A program made the translations under genes and the position numbers. The notes under the pieces are model-generated. The model was not told the origin of the DNA and did not search any database. It saw only the letters and a list, made by a program, of their open reading frames with translations. Shown in pieces: positions 8,273-14,791 of a stretch of DNA of 64,000 bases (position 1 is its first letter; each line of letters begins with the position of its first letter). The stretch comes from an uncultured Lachnospiraceae bacterium (GTDB lineage Bacteria > Bacillota > Clostridia > Lachnospirales > Lachnospiraceae): assembly GCA_934408585.1 (NCBI GenBank), contig CAKRVA010000001.1, positions 310,001 through 374,000 of the forward strand, written 5' to 3'.

Positions 8273-9898
8273 CTAAGGATGGCAATTTTCGCATGGATCA
8301 TATCCTTCTGAAACTATTTCATCTCTTGTTTTAGCCGAAAAAAGCTTATTACTCTCGGACATCAATTTAACACTTTTGCAATCCCTCTTATGAAAAATTC
8401 CACTTCTTTTATTTATTACATATGTTGCCGTATTTTCATCTGATGTACCCTGTGTTTCCTCTGCTCCCCATGTATAATTCTCGCCATTATCCACACTGCT
8501 ATTTTCAACTTGATTTTCTATGTAACTACCGGTATTTTCCTGTGTTGTGCCTATGGGTTCACCCGCTATCCAGCTTTCTGAAGGTGCACAGTTAAACGAA
8601 ATATTCTGGCCGTCACTATAAGCAATAATACTTCCCTGCTCATCCGTACGATACACACTGATTCCTGCGGCACGTAATGTATTCAGCACCTCTGCCGATG
8701 GATGTCCATAAGAATTGTTCGCCCCACAACTAATAACTGCATACTGAGGTGACACAGCGTTTACCAAATTCCAAGAGGTAGATGTTTTGCTTCCATGATG
8801 TGCTACCTTCAATACTTCTGCCGAAATATCCAGACCATTTTGCAGAATATCCCTTTCTGCCTCTTCTTCTGCATCTCCCAGAAATAAAAAACGATTGTTT
8901 CCATGAACCAGGAGAATTCCAATCGAAGAGTTATTTGTATCCCCATAGTTACGATTAGGAGCAACGATGGTAAATGTAGCATCTCCCAGAATATATGTGT
9001 TGCCAACAATCGGTGGCGTATTTTTATACCCCCAGTAATTCATTGCATCTATAACTGCTTGATATGTTTTTGTATCATTGGCTATCTCCGGCATCATAAC
9101 CGTTCCGCAATCAAATTTTGTTAAAATAACATCCATACCGCCTATATGATCTGCATCCGGATGTGTTCCAATCATATAGTCAATCTGCGCTATATTTCTA
9201 TCATACAAGTATTTCTGAATTGCAGTACCTTTGCTATTATCTCCGGCATCAATCAACATAGTCTGACCGCCACAGGTAATCAGCGTACAGTCTCCCTGCC
9301 CAACATCAATGTAATGCACCTGCAATTCCTGTAACGTGGAACTCGTTGTTTCATAATCATTCACCGGTAACATAGTTTCCTGCATGACGCCATCTGTCCC
9401 ATTTTCCACATCAGCAGGTGCCTCCGGTAGGTATGCTTCCTGCCATGTTTCAGTCGGCAGACTTGTCGCATCCATGAATGTTTCCGATGAATTTGTTTCT
9501 TCTATCATTGTATCCCTGGGACTTATCTCTTCATTGAATGTACTTGATAAAGCCACTGTTTCCGAAGACGCTTCTGGAAATACTTCTGGTAAATTATTTT
9601 CTTCTGTTGATTCTATCGGTCGACTTGCCTGTTTAAGTTCTGTTTCCGGCAAATATGCCGCTGCCACTTCTGGGGCGTTTTCCTCTGATTTTTCAATGGA
9701 TATATTTCTTGCTGCTACTATACCTCCATCCTGCCAAAGTACCGCTATACTTACTGCCATCATAATTCCCAATGATGCCAGTGATTTCCAGATAATAGTT
9801 CTCAAATTTTCTACTATAACACCCAAAAGCAAAAACACGAGTGAAGTTGCTACTCCAAATGATGATAGTAGAAAAATCACAACTCGAAATGTATCCAT
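8273..9898 (-). CDS. Membrane-anchored ComEC-like metallo-beta-lactamase-fold hydrolase with C-terminal Cys/His domain
   Basis: 541 residues. Two N-terminal hydrophobic segments (about 2-25 and 34-52) are followed by a Glu/Ser/Thr-rich linker to about residue 185. The metallo-beta-lactamase domain has the motifs YIDVGQGD, THPDADHIGG (HxDxDH), GDAE and VAHHGS, the pattern of the ComEC/Rec2 extracellular domain. The last 50 residues carry FHKRDC and CENCHP, a small zinc-type module found at the end of many secreted proteins of this group. Known relatives are DNA-uptake nucleases or extracellular hydrolases; here nuclease activity is inferred. The ATG at 9898 has AAAGGAGAAG upstream; a longer frame to 9973 lacks a ribosome site. 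Confidence 0.85.
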   Translation of the reverse strand: MDTFRVVIFLLSSFGVATSLVFLLLGVIVENLRTIIWKSLASLGIMMAVSIAVLWQDGGIVAARNISIEKSEENAPEVAAAYLPETELKQASRPIESTEENNLPEVFPEASSETVALSSTFNEEISPRDTMIEETNSSETFMDATSLPTETWQEAYLPEAPADVENGTDGVMQETMLPVNDYETTSSTLQELQVHYIDVGQGDCTLITCGGQTMLIDAGDNSKGTAIQKYLYDRNIAQIDYMIGTHPDADHIGGMDVILTKFDCGTVMMPEIANDTKTYQAVIDAMNYWGYKNTPPIVGNTYILGDATFTIVAPNRNYGDTNNSSIGILLVHGNNRFLFLGDAEEEAERDILQNGLDISAEVLKVAHHGSKTSTSWNLVNAVSPQYAVISCGANNSYGHPSAEVLNTLRAAGISVYRTDEQGSIIAYSDGQNISFNCAPSESWIAGEPIGTTQENTGSYIENQVENSSVDNGENYTWGAEETQGTSDENTATYVINKRSGIFHKRDCKSVKLMSESNKLFSAKTRDEIVSEGYDPCENCHP

Positions 9899-9917
9899 CT
9901 TTCTTCTCCTTTCTTTT

Positions 9918-9946
9918 ATTATACTATCATACTGCTTTCCTATAAA
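9918..9946 (-). promoter_or_regulatory. Candidate promoter of the metallo-beta-lactamase-fold gene
   Basis: TATAAT (9918-9923) with TTTATA (9941-9946) 17 bp upstream on the minus strand. The -35 is weak and the leader would be very short. Confidence 0.3.
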
Positions 9947-10032
9947 GTAAAATTTCACATCACTTTGTGTCATAGTTTTGCAATATTAGTACAACTTATA
10001 ATGTAATAAAGATTCTAAAAAGGAGTAATACA

Positions 10033-10212
10033 ATGAACAAATTTATTGTCACCCCAAAAGAAGATAAAGCGGTAACAATGACGATTCGTATTGACCGCAC
10101 TTTACAGGAAAAATATAATGAATTGGCAGCCAAAACAAATCATTCCCGTAATGAACTTATTGGCATGGCATTGCAGTATGCCCTTGATAACATGGAAATT
10201 CACGAAAAATAA
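10033..10212 (+). CDS. Small ribbon-helix-helix (CopG/Arc-like) DNA-binding protein
   Basis: 59 residues (MNKFIVTPKEDKAVTMTIR at the start), too short for many gene finders. The stretch AVTMTIRIDRTLQEKYNELA followed by HSRNELIGMALQYALDNM fits a ribbon-helix-helix fold: one basic beta strand (TIRI) and two helices. AAAAAGGAG lies 8 nt before the ATG, and TATAAT at 9997-10002 is a possible -10. Such proteins are autoregulators, often antitoxins, but no toxin-like frame is adjacent. It is divergent from the metallo-beta-lactamase gene and may regulate the shared intergenic region (inference). Confidence 0.75.
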   Translation: MNKFIVTPKEDKAVTMTIRIDRTLQEKYNELAAKTNHSRNELIGMALQYALDNMEIHEK

Positions 10213-10240
10213 CTTTTTAGCATTTTTATATTGTTGCATA

Positions 10241-10275
10241 AAAAAGGAGCAGTTCAAATGAACTGCTCCCAATTT
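10241..10275 (-). terminator. Bidirectional intrinsic terminator between tsf and the ribbon-helix-helix gene
   Basis: A perfect inverted repeat, GGAGCAGTTC / GAACTGCTCC (10246-10269, loop AAAT). It is flanked by an A-run on one side and AATTTTT on the other, so it can end tsf transcripts (T-tract on the minus strand) and transcripts of the plus-strand gene. Confidence 0.85.
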
Positions 10276-10295
10276 TTACATTATCGTTGTAAATC

Positions 10296-11234
10296 TTATA
10301 AACCAGCCTGTGCTGCAACTTCTGCTGCGAAATCGTCCACTTTCTTTTCAAGACCTTCGCCTGTTTCGAAACGAACAAATCTCTTAACGGAAAGATTTGC
10401 ACCATTTTCCTTAGCAACCTGTGCAATGTACTGTGCAACAGTCTGCTTTCCGTCTTCTGCCTTAACGTAAGCCTGCTCTAATAAGCAAACTTCCTTTAAT
10501 TCCTTATTCAAACGTCCAACAACTGCACCTTCGATAACCTTTTCAGGCTTACCAGCCATCTTAGGATCATTTGCAATCTGAGCCATAAGGATTTCTTTTT
10601 CATGAGCCTTATATTCTTCAGAAACATCTGCAGTAGAAACATACTTAGGAGAAAGTGCTGCTACCTGCATAGCAATATTGGTCATAGCTTCTTTGATTGC
10701 ATCATTTACAACATCAGTATCAGCTTCTACGATAACACCGATACGTCCGCCACCATGTGTATAAGAAACAACACATCCGTTTTCAGCTACTACCTTTTCA
10801 AATCTTCTGATGTTTAAGTTTTCACCAATCTTAGCAACCTGTGCAACAAGTGCATCTTTTACGGTCATGGAAGCATCTTTGTTCCACTTTTCTGCCATAA
10901 ATGCATCCATATCAGCTGCAGATGACTCTAATGCCTGCTCTGCTACTGCTGCAACGAACTCCTGGAAAACTTCATTCTTTGCAACGAAGTCTGTTTCAGA
11001 GTTTACTTCTACAACTGCTGCAGTCTTATCATCCTTAAGAACAACCTTGCAAAGACCTTCTGCTGCAATTCTTCCAGCTTTCTTCTCTGCTTTTGCCTGT
11101 CCGTTCTTACGAAGGTATTCTACTGCTGCATCCATATCGCCATCGGTTTCTCCGAGAGCTTTCTTACAATCCATCATACCTGCTCCGGTTAATTCTCTTA
11201 AGTCCTTAACCATTGCTGCTGTAATATTTGCCAT
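10296..11234 (-). CDS. tsf: Translation elongation factor Ts
   Basis: 312 residues. It starts MANITAAMVKDLRELTGAGM and has the UBA-like N-terminal domain with the conserved TGAGMMDCKKAL signature, followed by the core that exchanges GDP on EF-Tu (SETDFVAKNEVF). It lies 30 bp downstream of rpsB, the universal partner order, and ends at a strong terminator. Confidence 0.98.
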   Translation of the reverse strand: MANITAAMVKDLRELTGAGMMDCKKALGETDGDMDAAVEYLRKNGQAKAEKKAGRIAAEGLCKVVLKDDKTAAVVEVNSETDFVAKNEVFQEFVAAVAEQALESSAADMDAFMAEKWNKDASMTVKDALVAQVAKIGENLNIRRFEKVVAENGCVVSYTHGGGRIGVIVEADTDVVNDAIKEAMTNIAMQVAALSPKYVSTADVSEEYKAHEKEILMAQIANDPKMAGKPEKVIEGAVVGRLNKELKEVCLLEQAYVKAEDGKQTVAQYIAQVAKENGANLSVKRFVRFETGEGLEKKVDDFAAEVAAQAGL

Positions 11235-11264
11235 GTTTTTTACCTGTCCTTTCGCAAAAAGTGA

Positions 11265-12032
11265 TTATTCAGCGTCTGCTGCTACTTCTTCTACATCTGT
11301 AGCTTCAACTTCTGCATCTGCATTAGCATCAGCTGCAGTAAGGGCTTCTTCACCCTGGTTTGCTTCGATTACTGCATCAGCCATTTTAGCAACGATTAAC
11401 TTAACGGCTCTGATTGCATCATCATTACCAGGAATAATATAATCAAGTTCTTCAGGGTCACAGTTGGTATCACCAATACCGATTAATGTAATTCCAAGAG
11501 AATGTGCTTCCTGAACACAGATTCTTTCCTTTTTAGGGTCAACTACGAAGATTGCATCAGGAATTCTTGTCATGTTCTTGATACCACCAAGGTTCTTCTC
11601 AAGCTTTTCCCATTCTTTCTTAAGTGCAATTACTTCTTTCTTAGGAAGAACATCAAAAGTTCCGTCCTCAGACATGGTTTCGATTGCTCTTAATCTTTCA
11701 ATTCTGCTCTGAATGGTCTTGAAGTTGGTAAGCATACCACCTAACCATCTTTCATTTACATAGTACATTCCACAACGCTCAGCTTCTGTCTTAACAGCAT
11801 CCTGTGCCTGCTTCTTTGTACCTACGAAAAGAATGGTTCCACCCTGTGCAGCAATTTCAAAAATTGCACGGTAAGCTTCATCAACCTTACCTACAGACTT
11901 CTGTAAGTCAATGATGTGAATACCATTTCTTTCGGTGAAGATGTAAGGAGCCATTTTAGGGTTCCATCTTCTTGTCTGATGTCCAAAATGAACACCTGCT
12001 TCGAGTAACTGTTTCATTGAAATAACGCTCAT
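11265..12032 (-). CDS. rpsB: 30S ribosomal protein S2
   Basis: 255 residues. Signature stretches are LLEAGVHFGHQTRRWNPKM near the start, WLGGMLTNFKT, and DPEELDYIIPGNDDA. The C-terminal tail is Ala/Glu-rich, as in many Clostridia. The ATG at 12032 is preceded by ATGGAGGTAAAG. In B. subtilis rpsB-tsf follow the fla/che operon directly, and the same order holds here, but with a terminator, a repeat region and an own promoter in between. Confidence 0.98.
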   Translation of the reverse strand: MSVISMKQLLEAGVHFGHQTRRWNPKMAPYIFTERNGIHIIDLQKSVGKVDEAYRAIFEIAAQGGTILFVGTKKQAQDAVKTEAERCGMYYVNERWLGGMLTNFKTIQSRIERLRAIETMSEDGTFDVLPKKEVIALKKEWEKLEKNLGGIKNMTRIPDAIFVVDPKKERICVQEAHSLGITLIGIGDTNCDPEELDYIIPGNDDAIRAVKLIVAKMADAVIEANQGEEALTAADANADAEVEATDVEEVAADAE

Positions 12033-12180
12033 TTTCTTTACCTCCATTTGGTTAGACTTCCGCATATTTTTATTTTGTACTTCCGTACCCTGCAAACCTC
12101 CGAGCTTGAGGCACCTGCAGCAAAAACATGCGTGTTTATTTGTTCTCTGTTACCATTGCAGTTCTCTCCACAATCGCAAC
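12033..12180 (-). promoter_or_regulatory. rpsB 5' leader, possible S2 autoregulatory structure
   Basis: About 148 nt between the predicted start of transcription and the rpsB ATG. It contains a branched inverted repeat at 12090-12120 (CTGCA...TGCAG enclosing CCTC...GAGG) and a small GTAC-GTAC hairpin at 12077-12088. Ribosomal S2 mRNAs of Bacillota often carry an autoregulatory leader at this place; assignment to a known RNA family needs a covariance search. Confidence 0.4.
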
Positions 12181-12186
12181 GCTGAT

Positions 12187-12215
12187 ATTTTATCATAAAC
12201 AATTGCCTGATGCAA
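12187..12215 (-). promoter_or_regulatory. rpsB-tsf promoter
   Basis: TTGCAT (12210-12215), 17 bp spacer, TAAAAT (12187-12192) on the minus strand. It sits just downstream of the last 33-bp repeat, so those repeats are outside the rpsB transcript started here. Confidence 0.65.
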
Positions 12216-12242
12216 GGCTTTCTTTTAAGTTTCTTGGTTTTT

Positions 12243-12634
12243 GGGTATATTCTGGAAATTTTTCTTTTTATACCCTCCATTTGTGGTTTCGTTGGGTATA
12301 TTATGCCTATTTTCTTTTTTATACCCTCCTTGCTCGCTTTCTTTGGGTGTTTTCTGATATTTTCTTTCTCTATACCCTCTGCCGGCAGTTTTGCTGGGTA
12401 GTTTTTGTTATTTTTCTTCTCTATACCCTCCGCTTTCGATTTCATTGGGTAGTTTCTGCTATTTTTCTTCCCTATACCCTCTCCCCTCTTACACAAAGGG
12501 TAGTTTCCAGCATTTTTCCTTCCTTATGCCCTTGCACCACTTATACCAACGGGTAGTTTTTAACATTTCTCCTCTCCATACCCTCCGCCCCCAACACCAG
12601 CGGGTAGTTTCTCCTATTTTTCTTCATTATACCC
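12243..12634. repeat. Array of eight 33-bp partly palindromic repeats with 18-19 bp spacers
   Basis: Units begin at 12243, 12294, 12345, 12396, 12447, 12498, 12551 and 12602; all are 33 bp except the sixth (34). On the plus strand each starts GGGTA or GGGTG and ends ACCC (mostly TATACCC), with an inner T-rich core TATTTTTCTTC. Six of the eight units keep complementary ends (GGGTA/TACCC; seven matching bases in the first two), with about 19-23 nt between the arms. Spacers are 18 bp (one of 19) and differ from each other. The period of 51 bp equals 17 codons: read on the minus strand, most units encode a basic peptide EGI-x-KK-N-x-x-NYP. Two one-base length changes break the frame, and no convincing start covers the array. 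There is no cas gene nearby. It lies between the operon terminator and the rpsB promoter. Function unknown. Confidence 0.85.
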
Positions 12635-12689
12635 TCCAACACAAGCCAGCCTGTCCTTCGCGCCCACCTGTCTATAGCAATACTAAGTT

Positions 12690-12780
12690 TACAATAAAAA
12701 GTACCGTGCTTACATAAAACTGCCGTGCCTACATAAAAGTACCATGCTTACATAAAAAATACTACGCTTGCACTAAAAAA
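12690..12780 (-). repeat. Short tandem repeats (about 19-21 bp) resembling the 3' arm and T-tract of the adjacent terminator
   Basis: Reading the minus strand from the terminator onwards, imperfect copies of GCACGGTACTTTTATGTAA follow each other. The terminator's own second arm plus T-tract (GCACAGTAGTTTTTTAGT) looks like the first copy. Four further copies end near 12690. This suggests duplication of part of the terminator. No coding frame is evident. Confidence 0.6.
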
Positions 12781-12803
12781 CTACTGTGCTATTTGCACAG
12801 TAG
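12775..12803 (-). terminator. Intrinsic terminator at the end of the flagellar/chemotaxis operon
   Basis: A perfect 9-bp stem CTACTGTGC / GCACAGTAG (12781-12803) with a 5-nt loop, followed on the minus strand by TTTTTT. It overlaps the stop codon and last codons of the upstream gene, so termination and the end of translation coincide. Confidence 0.85.
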
Positions 12804-13490
12804 TTTTGCAATTTCTTCTTTTGTTGCTCCGGATGGAATCTTGTGAATTCCTGCGTATATCTTCGTATGATATCCATTCTCGCACAAATACGTATCAAAC
12901 GCCGCTGCATCATCAATCAGTCCTGCCTGTTGCAAGCGCTTGCATATTACATAAGAATCTTCGCCTCGATTCACCTCAATTTCAATCATATCATCCTCAG
13001 AAGCTTGTGATTCCGCTGCCGCCTGCGGTTTCTCTGTGGCTTGCGGCTTTTCCGTAGGCTGTGGCTTTTCTGTAGGCATCGGCTTCTCGGTTGGTTGTGG
13101 ACTCTCCGTAGGTTCTGCAAGCGGATTCTTCGTTGCAGTTGCTTTCGGACTTTCTGTCGCCTGTGGTTCTTCGGTAGGTTCCGTCGTTGCGGATGCTTCC
13201 GGACTTTCCGTTGGTTGTGGTTCTTCGGTCGGCTCCGTCGTTGCAGTCGGCTGAATCGTTTTCTCCAAACTTTCCTCTGACGAATCTGTCTCAAGAAAAT
13301 CTTCCGGAGTAGATTCTTCTACACCATCCGTCAACACACCGGTCTGTTCTACCATTCCCAATTCTTTTGCTTTTTGTTTTATTTCCTCATTGCTCATCTG
13401 GTCTTTGGGATTGCCTAATGCAATTCCAAGAATCAGCGCTGTTACAATCGTACCGATTCCAAGACCTCTCAGGTAATATTTTAAATTCAT
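12789..13490 (-). CDS. Membrane-anchored protein with Pro/Thr-rich repeats and a C-terminal MltG/YceG-like domain
   Basis: 233 residues. One N-terminal membrane segment (about 8-26) is followed by an acidic stretch, then a Pro/Thr/Glu repeat linker (about 81-158) with two 18-residue copies of ATTEPTEEPQ-type sequence and several PTEKPQ units. The last 65 residues (IEIEVNRGEDSYVICKRLQQ onward) resemble the LysM-like N-terminal domain of MltG/YceG transglycosylases; the catalytic part is missing. Probably a wall-spanning, peptidoglycan-associated protein exported across the membrane. Last gene of the fla/che operon, 9 bp after the SwrB-like gene. Function unknown. Confidence 0.75.
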   Translation of the reverse strand: MNLKYYLRGLGIGTIVTALILGIALGNPKDQMSNEEIKQKAKELGMVEQTGVLTDGVEESTPEDFLETDSSEESLEKTIQPTATTEPTEEPQPTESPEASATTEPTEEPQATESPKATATKNPLAEPTESPQPTEKPMPTEKPQPTEKPQATEKPQAAAESQASEDDMIEIEVNRGEDSYVICKRLQQAGLIDDAAAFDTYLCENGYHTKIYAGIHKIPSGATKEEIAKLLCK

Positions 13491-13499
13491 GATGTTTCA

Positions 13500-14420
13500 T
13501 TACATCCCTTCAAACAAGTCTATCACTAACTTTACTTCGCCAATTCCAAGACCAAGCTCCTTGGCAATTGCCATATTGGATTTTCCAGCCTTGTGAAGCT
13601 CCAAAATACGCTCATTGCTGTTTCTTCCACCGGTTCTGCCCACCTGGTCAAGCGAAACGGTCACATCCGGCACTTCTGCTGCATCCGGCTTAACTGATTT
13701 CGCACTCTGGGATGCAGTAATTGCATCTTTTGAAACATCGTTAGCAAGTTTTAAAGCATCTGAATTTTCCGAATCTATGAAACTTTCTGAATTTCCGGAA
13801 CTATCTGAATTCTCTGTTAATTCTTCTGCCTCTTCCACTTTGGGCTTTGCCGCACGCTTCTTACGTTCCGGCTTTGGTTCTTCCTTGGGAAGCTCGATGC
13901 TCTGTGGAATAAACGGGACAAAATTTTCTGTTGTTTCCGCCTGTTTTCCGGCTTCTACAGATTCCATGGCAACCTTTGCCTTTTCCTCTGCTTCTTTTGC
14001 GGTGATTTCAGCATCCTTTACGGTCTGCTTTACCTCACTGGCTTTCTTTTCTGCCTCAGAAACAGTATTTTTCAAATTCTCATGCTTGTCATTTAACATA
14101 TCATATAAGAAAACGACTTCTTTATGATTTTTATCAATTTCGCCCAAAACGGTATCGGAGTATTCGTTTACTGCCATCATCTTTTCATTTGTCAGACGGT
14201 CCATGCTTCGTTCTGTTTTTTCCATCGCATACGTTATGGTTTCATCTACAATATCGTTAATCTGACTCTTGGCACTCTCCACTTCCTTATCGACCATCTT
14301 GCGAATCGTTTCCTCATCTACCTGCGGTGCCGATGACTTCTTCTCCTTCGATGGAATCAAAAAGCTTCCTATAAAAATGATTGCCCCAAAAACCAGTAAT
14401 ACAATTTCAATTATTGACAT
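13500..14420 (-). CDS. SwrB-like single-pass membrane protein (DUF6115-type C-terminus)
   Basis: 306 residues. An N-terminal membrane segment (about 3-22) is followed by a long helical, Lys/Glu/Ala-rich coiled-coil region (about 40-160), a disordered Ser/Asn/Glu stretch, and a conserved helix-turn-helix-like end (ERILELHKAGKSNMAIAKEL). Position after the flagellar sigma factor and before rpsB matches B. subtilis swrB, which activates the flagellar export apparatus. Sequence similarity to SwrB itself is limited mainly to topology, so orthology is inferred from place and build. Confidence 0.65.
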   Translation of the reverse strand: MSIIEIVLLVFGAIIFIGSFLIPSKEKKSSAPQVDEETIRKMVDKEVESAKSQINDIVDETITYAMEKTERSMDRLTNEKMMAVNEYSDTVLGEIDKNHKEVVFLYDMLNDKHENLKNTVSEAEKKASEVKQTVKDAEITAKEAEEKAKVAMESVEAGKQAETTENFVPFIPQSIELPKEEPKPERKKRAAKPKVEEAEELTENSDSSGNSESFIDSENSDALKLANDVSKDAITASQSAKSVKPDAAEVPDVTVSLDQVGRTGGRNSNERILELHKAGKSNMAIAKELGLGIGEVKLVIDLFEGM

Positions 14421-14451
14421 TTTCTTTCTCCATGTATTTCATACGGATATT

Positions 14452-14766
14452 CTATATTTTTATATCGAATCCGCTTTGTCCCTTCAGGAATACTTTACCG
14501 TCTTCCTTTTCCTTTTTATTGCGATTCTTACCACCATCTCCGGAATAGGTTCCGCTTCCCTCTTCTTTTGCATCAAATTTTTTGTTCTGATTCTCAGCAG
14601 CATCCCCGCGACGGACCTGATGCAAATGCTGCTCAATATTATGATTGATCTGTGTCTGGAAATTGGACTGGTCCACGATTCCCTTTTGATCTTCGTTTTG
14701 TTTTATTGTCGTAAAATCCTGTGCCCGCGTAACCTGACCCTGAAGTTCAATTCTGCTAATCGTCAT
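14452..14766 (-). CDS. Hypothetical protein in flagellar operon, Gln/Lys/Asn-rich
   Basis: 104 residues, no membrane segment, hydrophilic and probably disordered. It begins MTISRIELQGQVTRAQDF and later has a His/Gln stretch (INHNIEQHLHQV) and a Gly/Asn/Lys-rich tail. GAGGTG lies upstream of the ATG. I do not recognise it. It lies between fapA and the SwrB-like gene, so a role in flagellar function or regulation is only suggested by position. Confidence 0.65.
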   Translation of the reverse strand: MTISRIELQGQVTRAQDFTTIKQNEDQKGIVDQSNFQTQINHNIEQHLHQVRRGDAAENQNKKFDAKEEGSGTYSGDGGKNRNKKEKEDGKVFLKGQSGFDIKI

Positions 14767-14791
14767 AATACTGCACCTCTTTATAAAACGA

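Noticed and set aside
10033..10212. Toxin-antitoxin pair
   Set aside because: No second small gene is adjacent; the neighbour is a terminator and tsf.
12038..12496. 152-residue minus-strand protein with 17-residue repeats
   Set aside because: It needs a TTG without ribosome site, runs through the rpsB promoter and leader and ends inside the rpsB ribosome site. Kept only as a hint that the repeats were once coding.
12128..12556. Plus-strand 142-residue hydrophobic ORF over the same repeats
   Set aside because: Open only because the T-rich repeats lack stops; no ribosome site, and it overlaps the rpsB promoter and leader.
12243..12634. CRISPR array
   Set aside because: Repeats are degenerate, spacers are only 18-19 bp, there is no leader and no cas gene in 64 kb.
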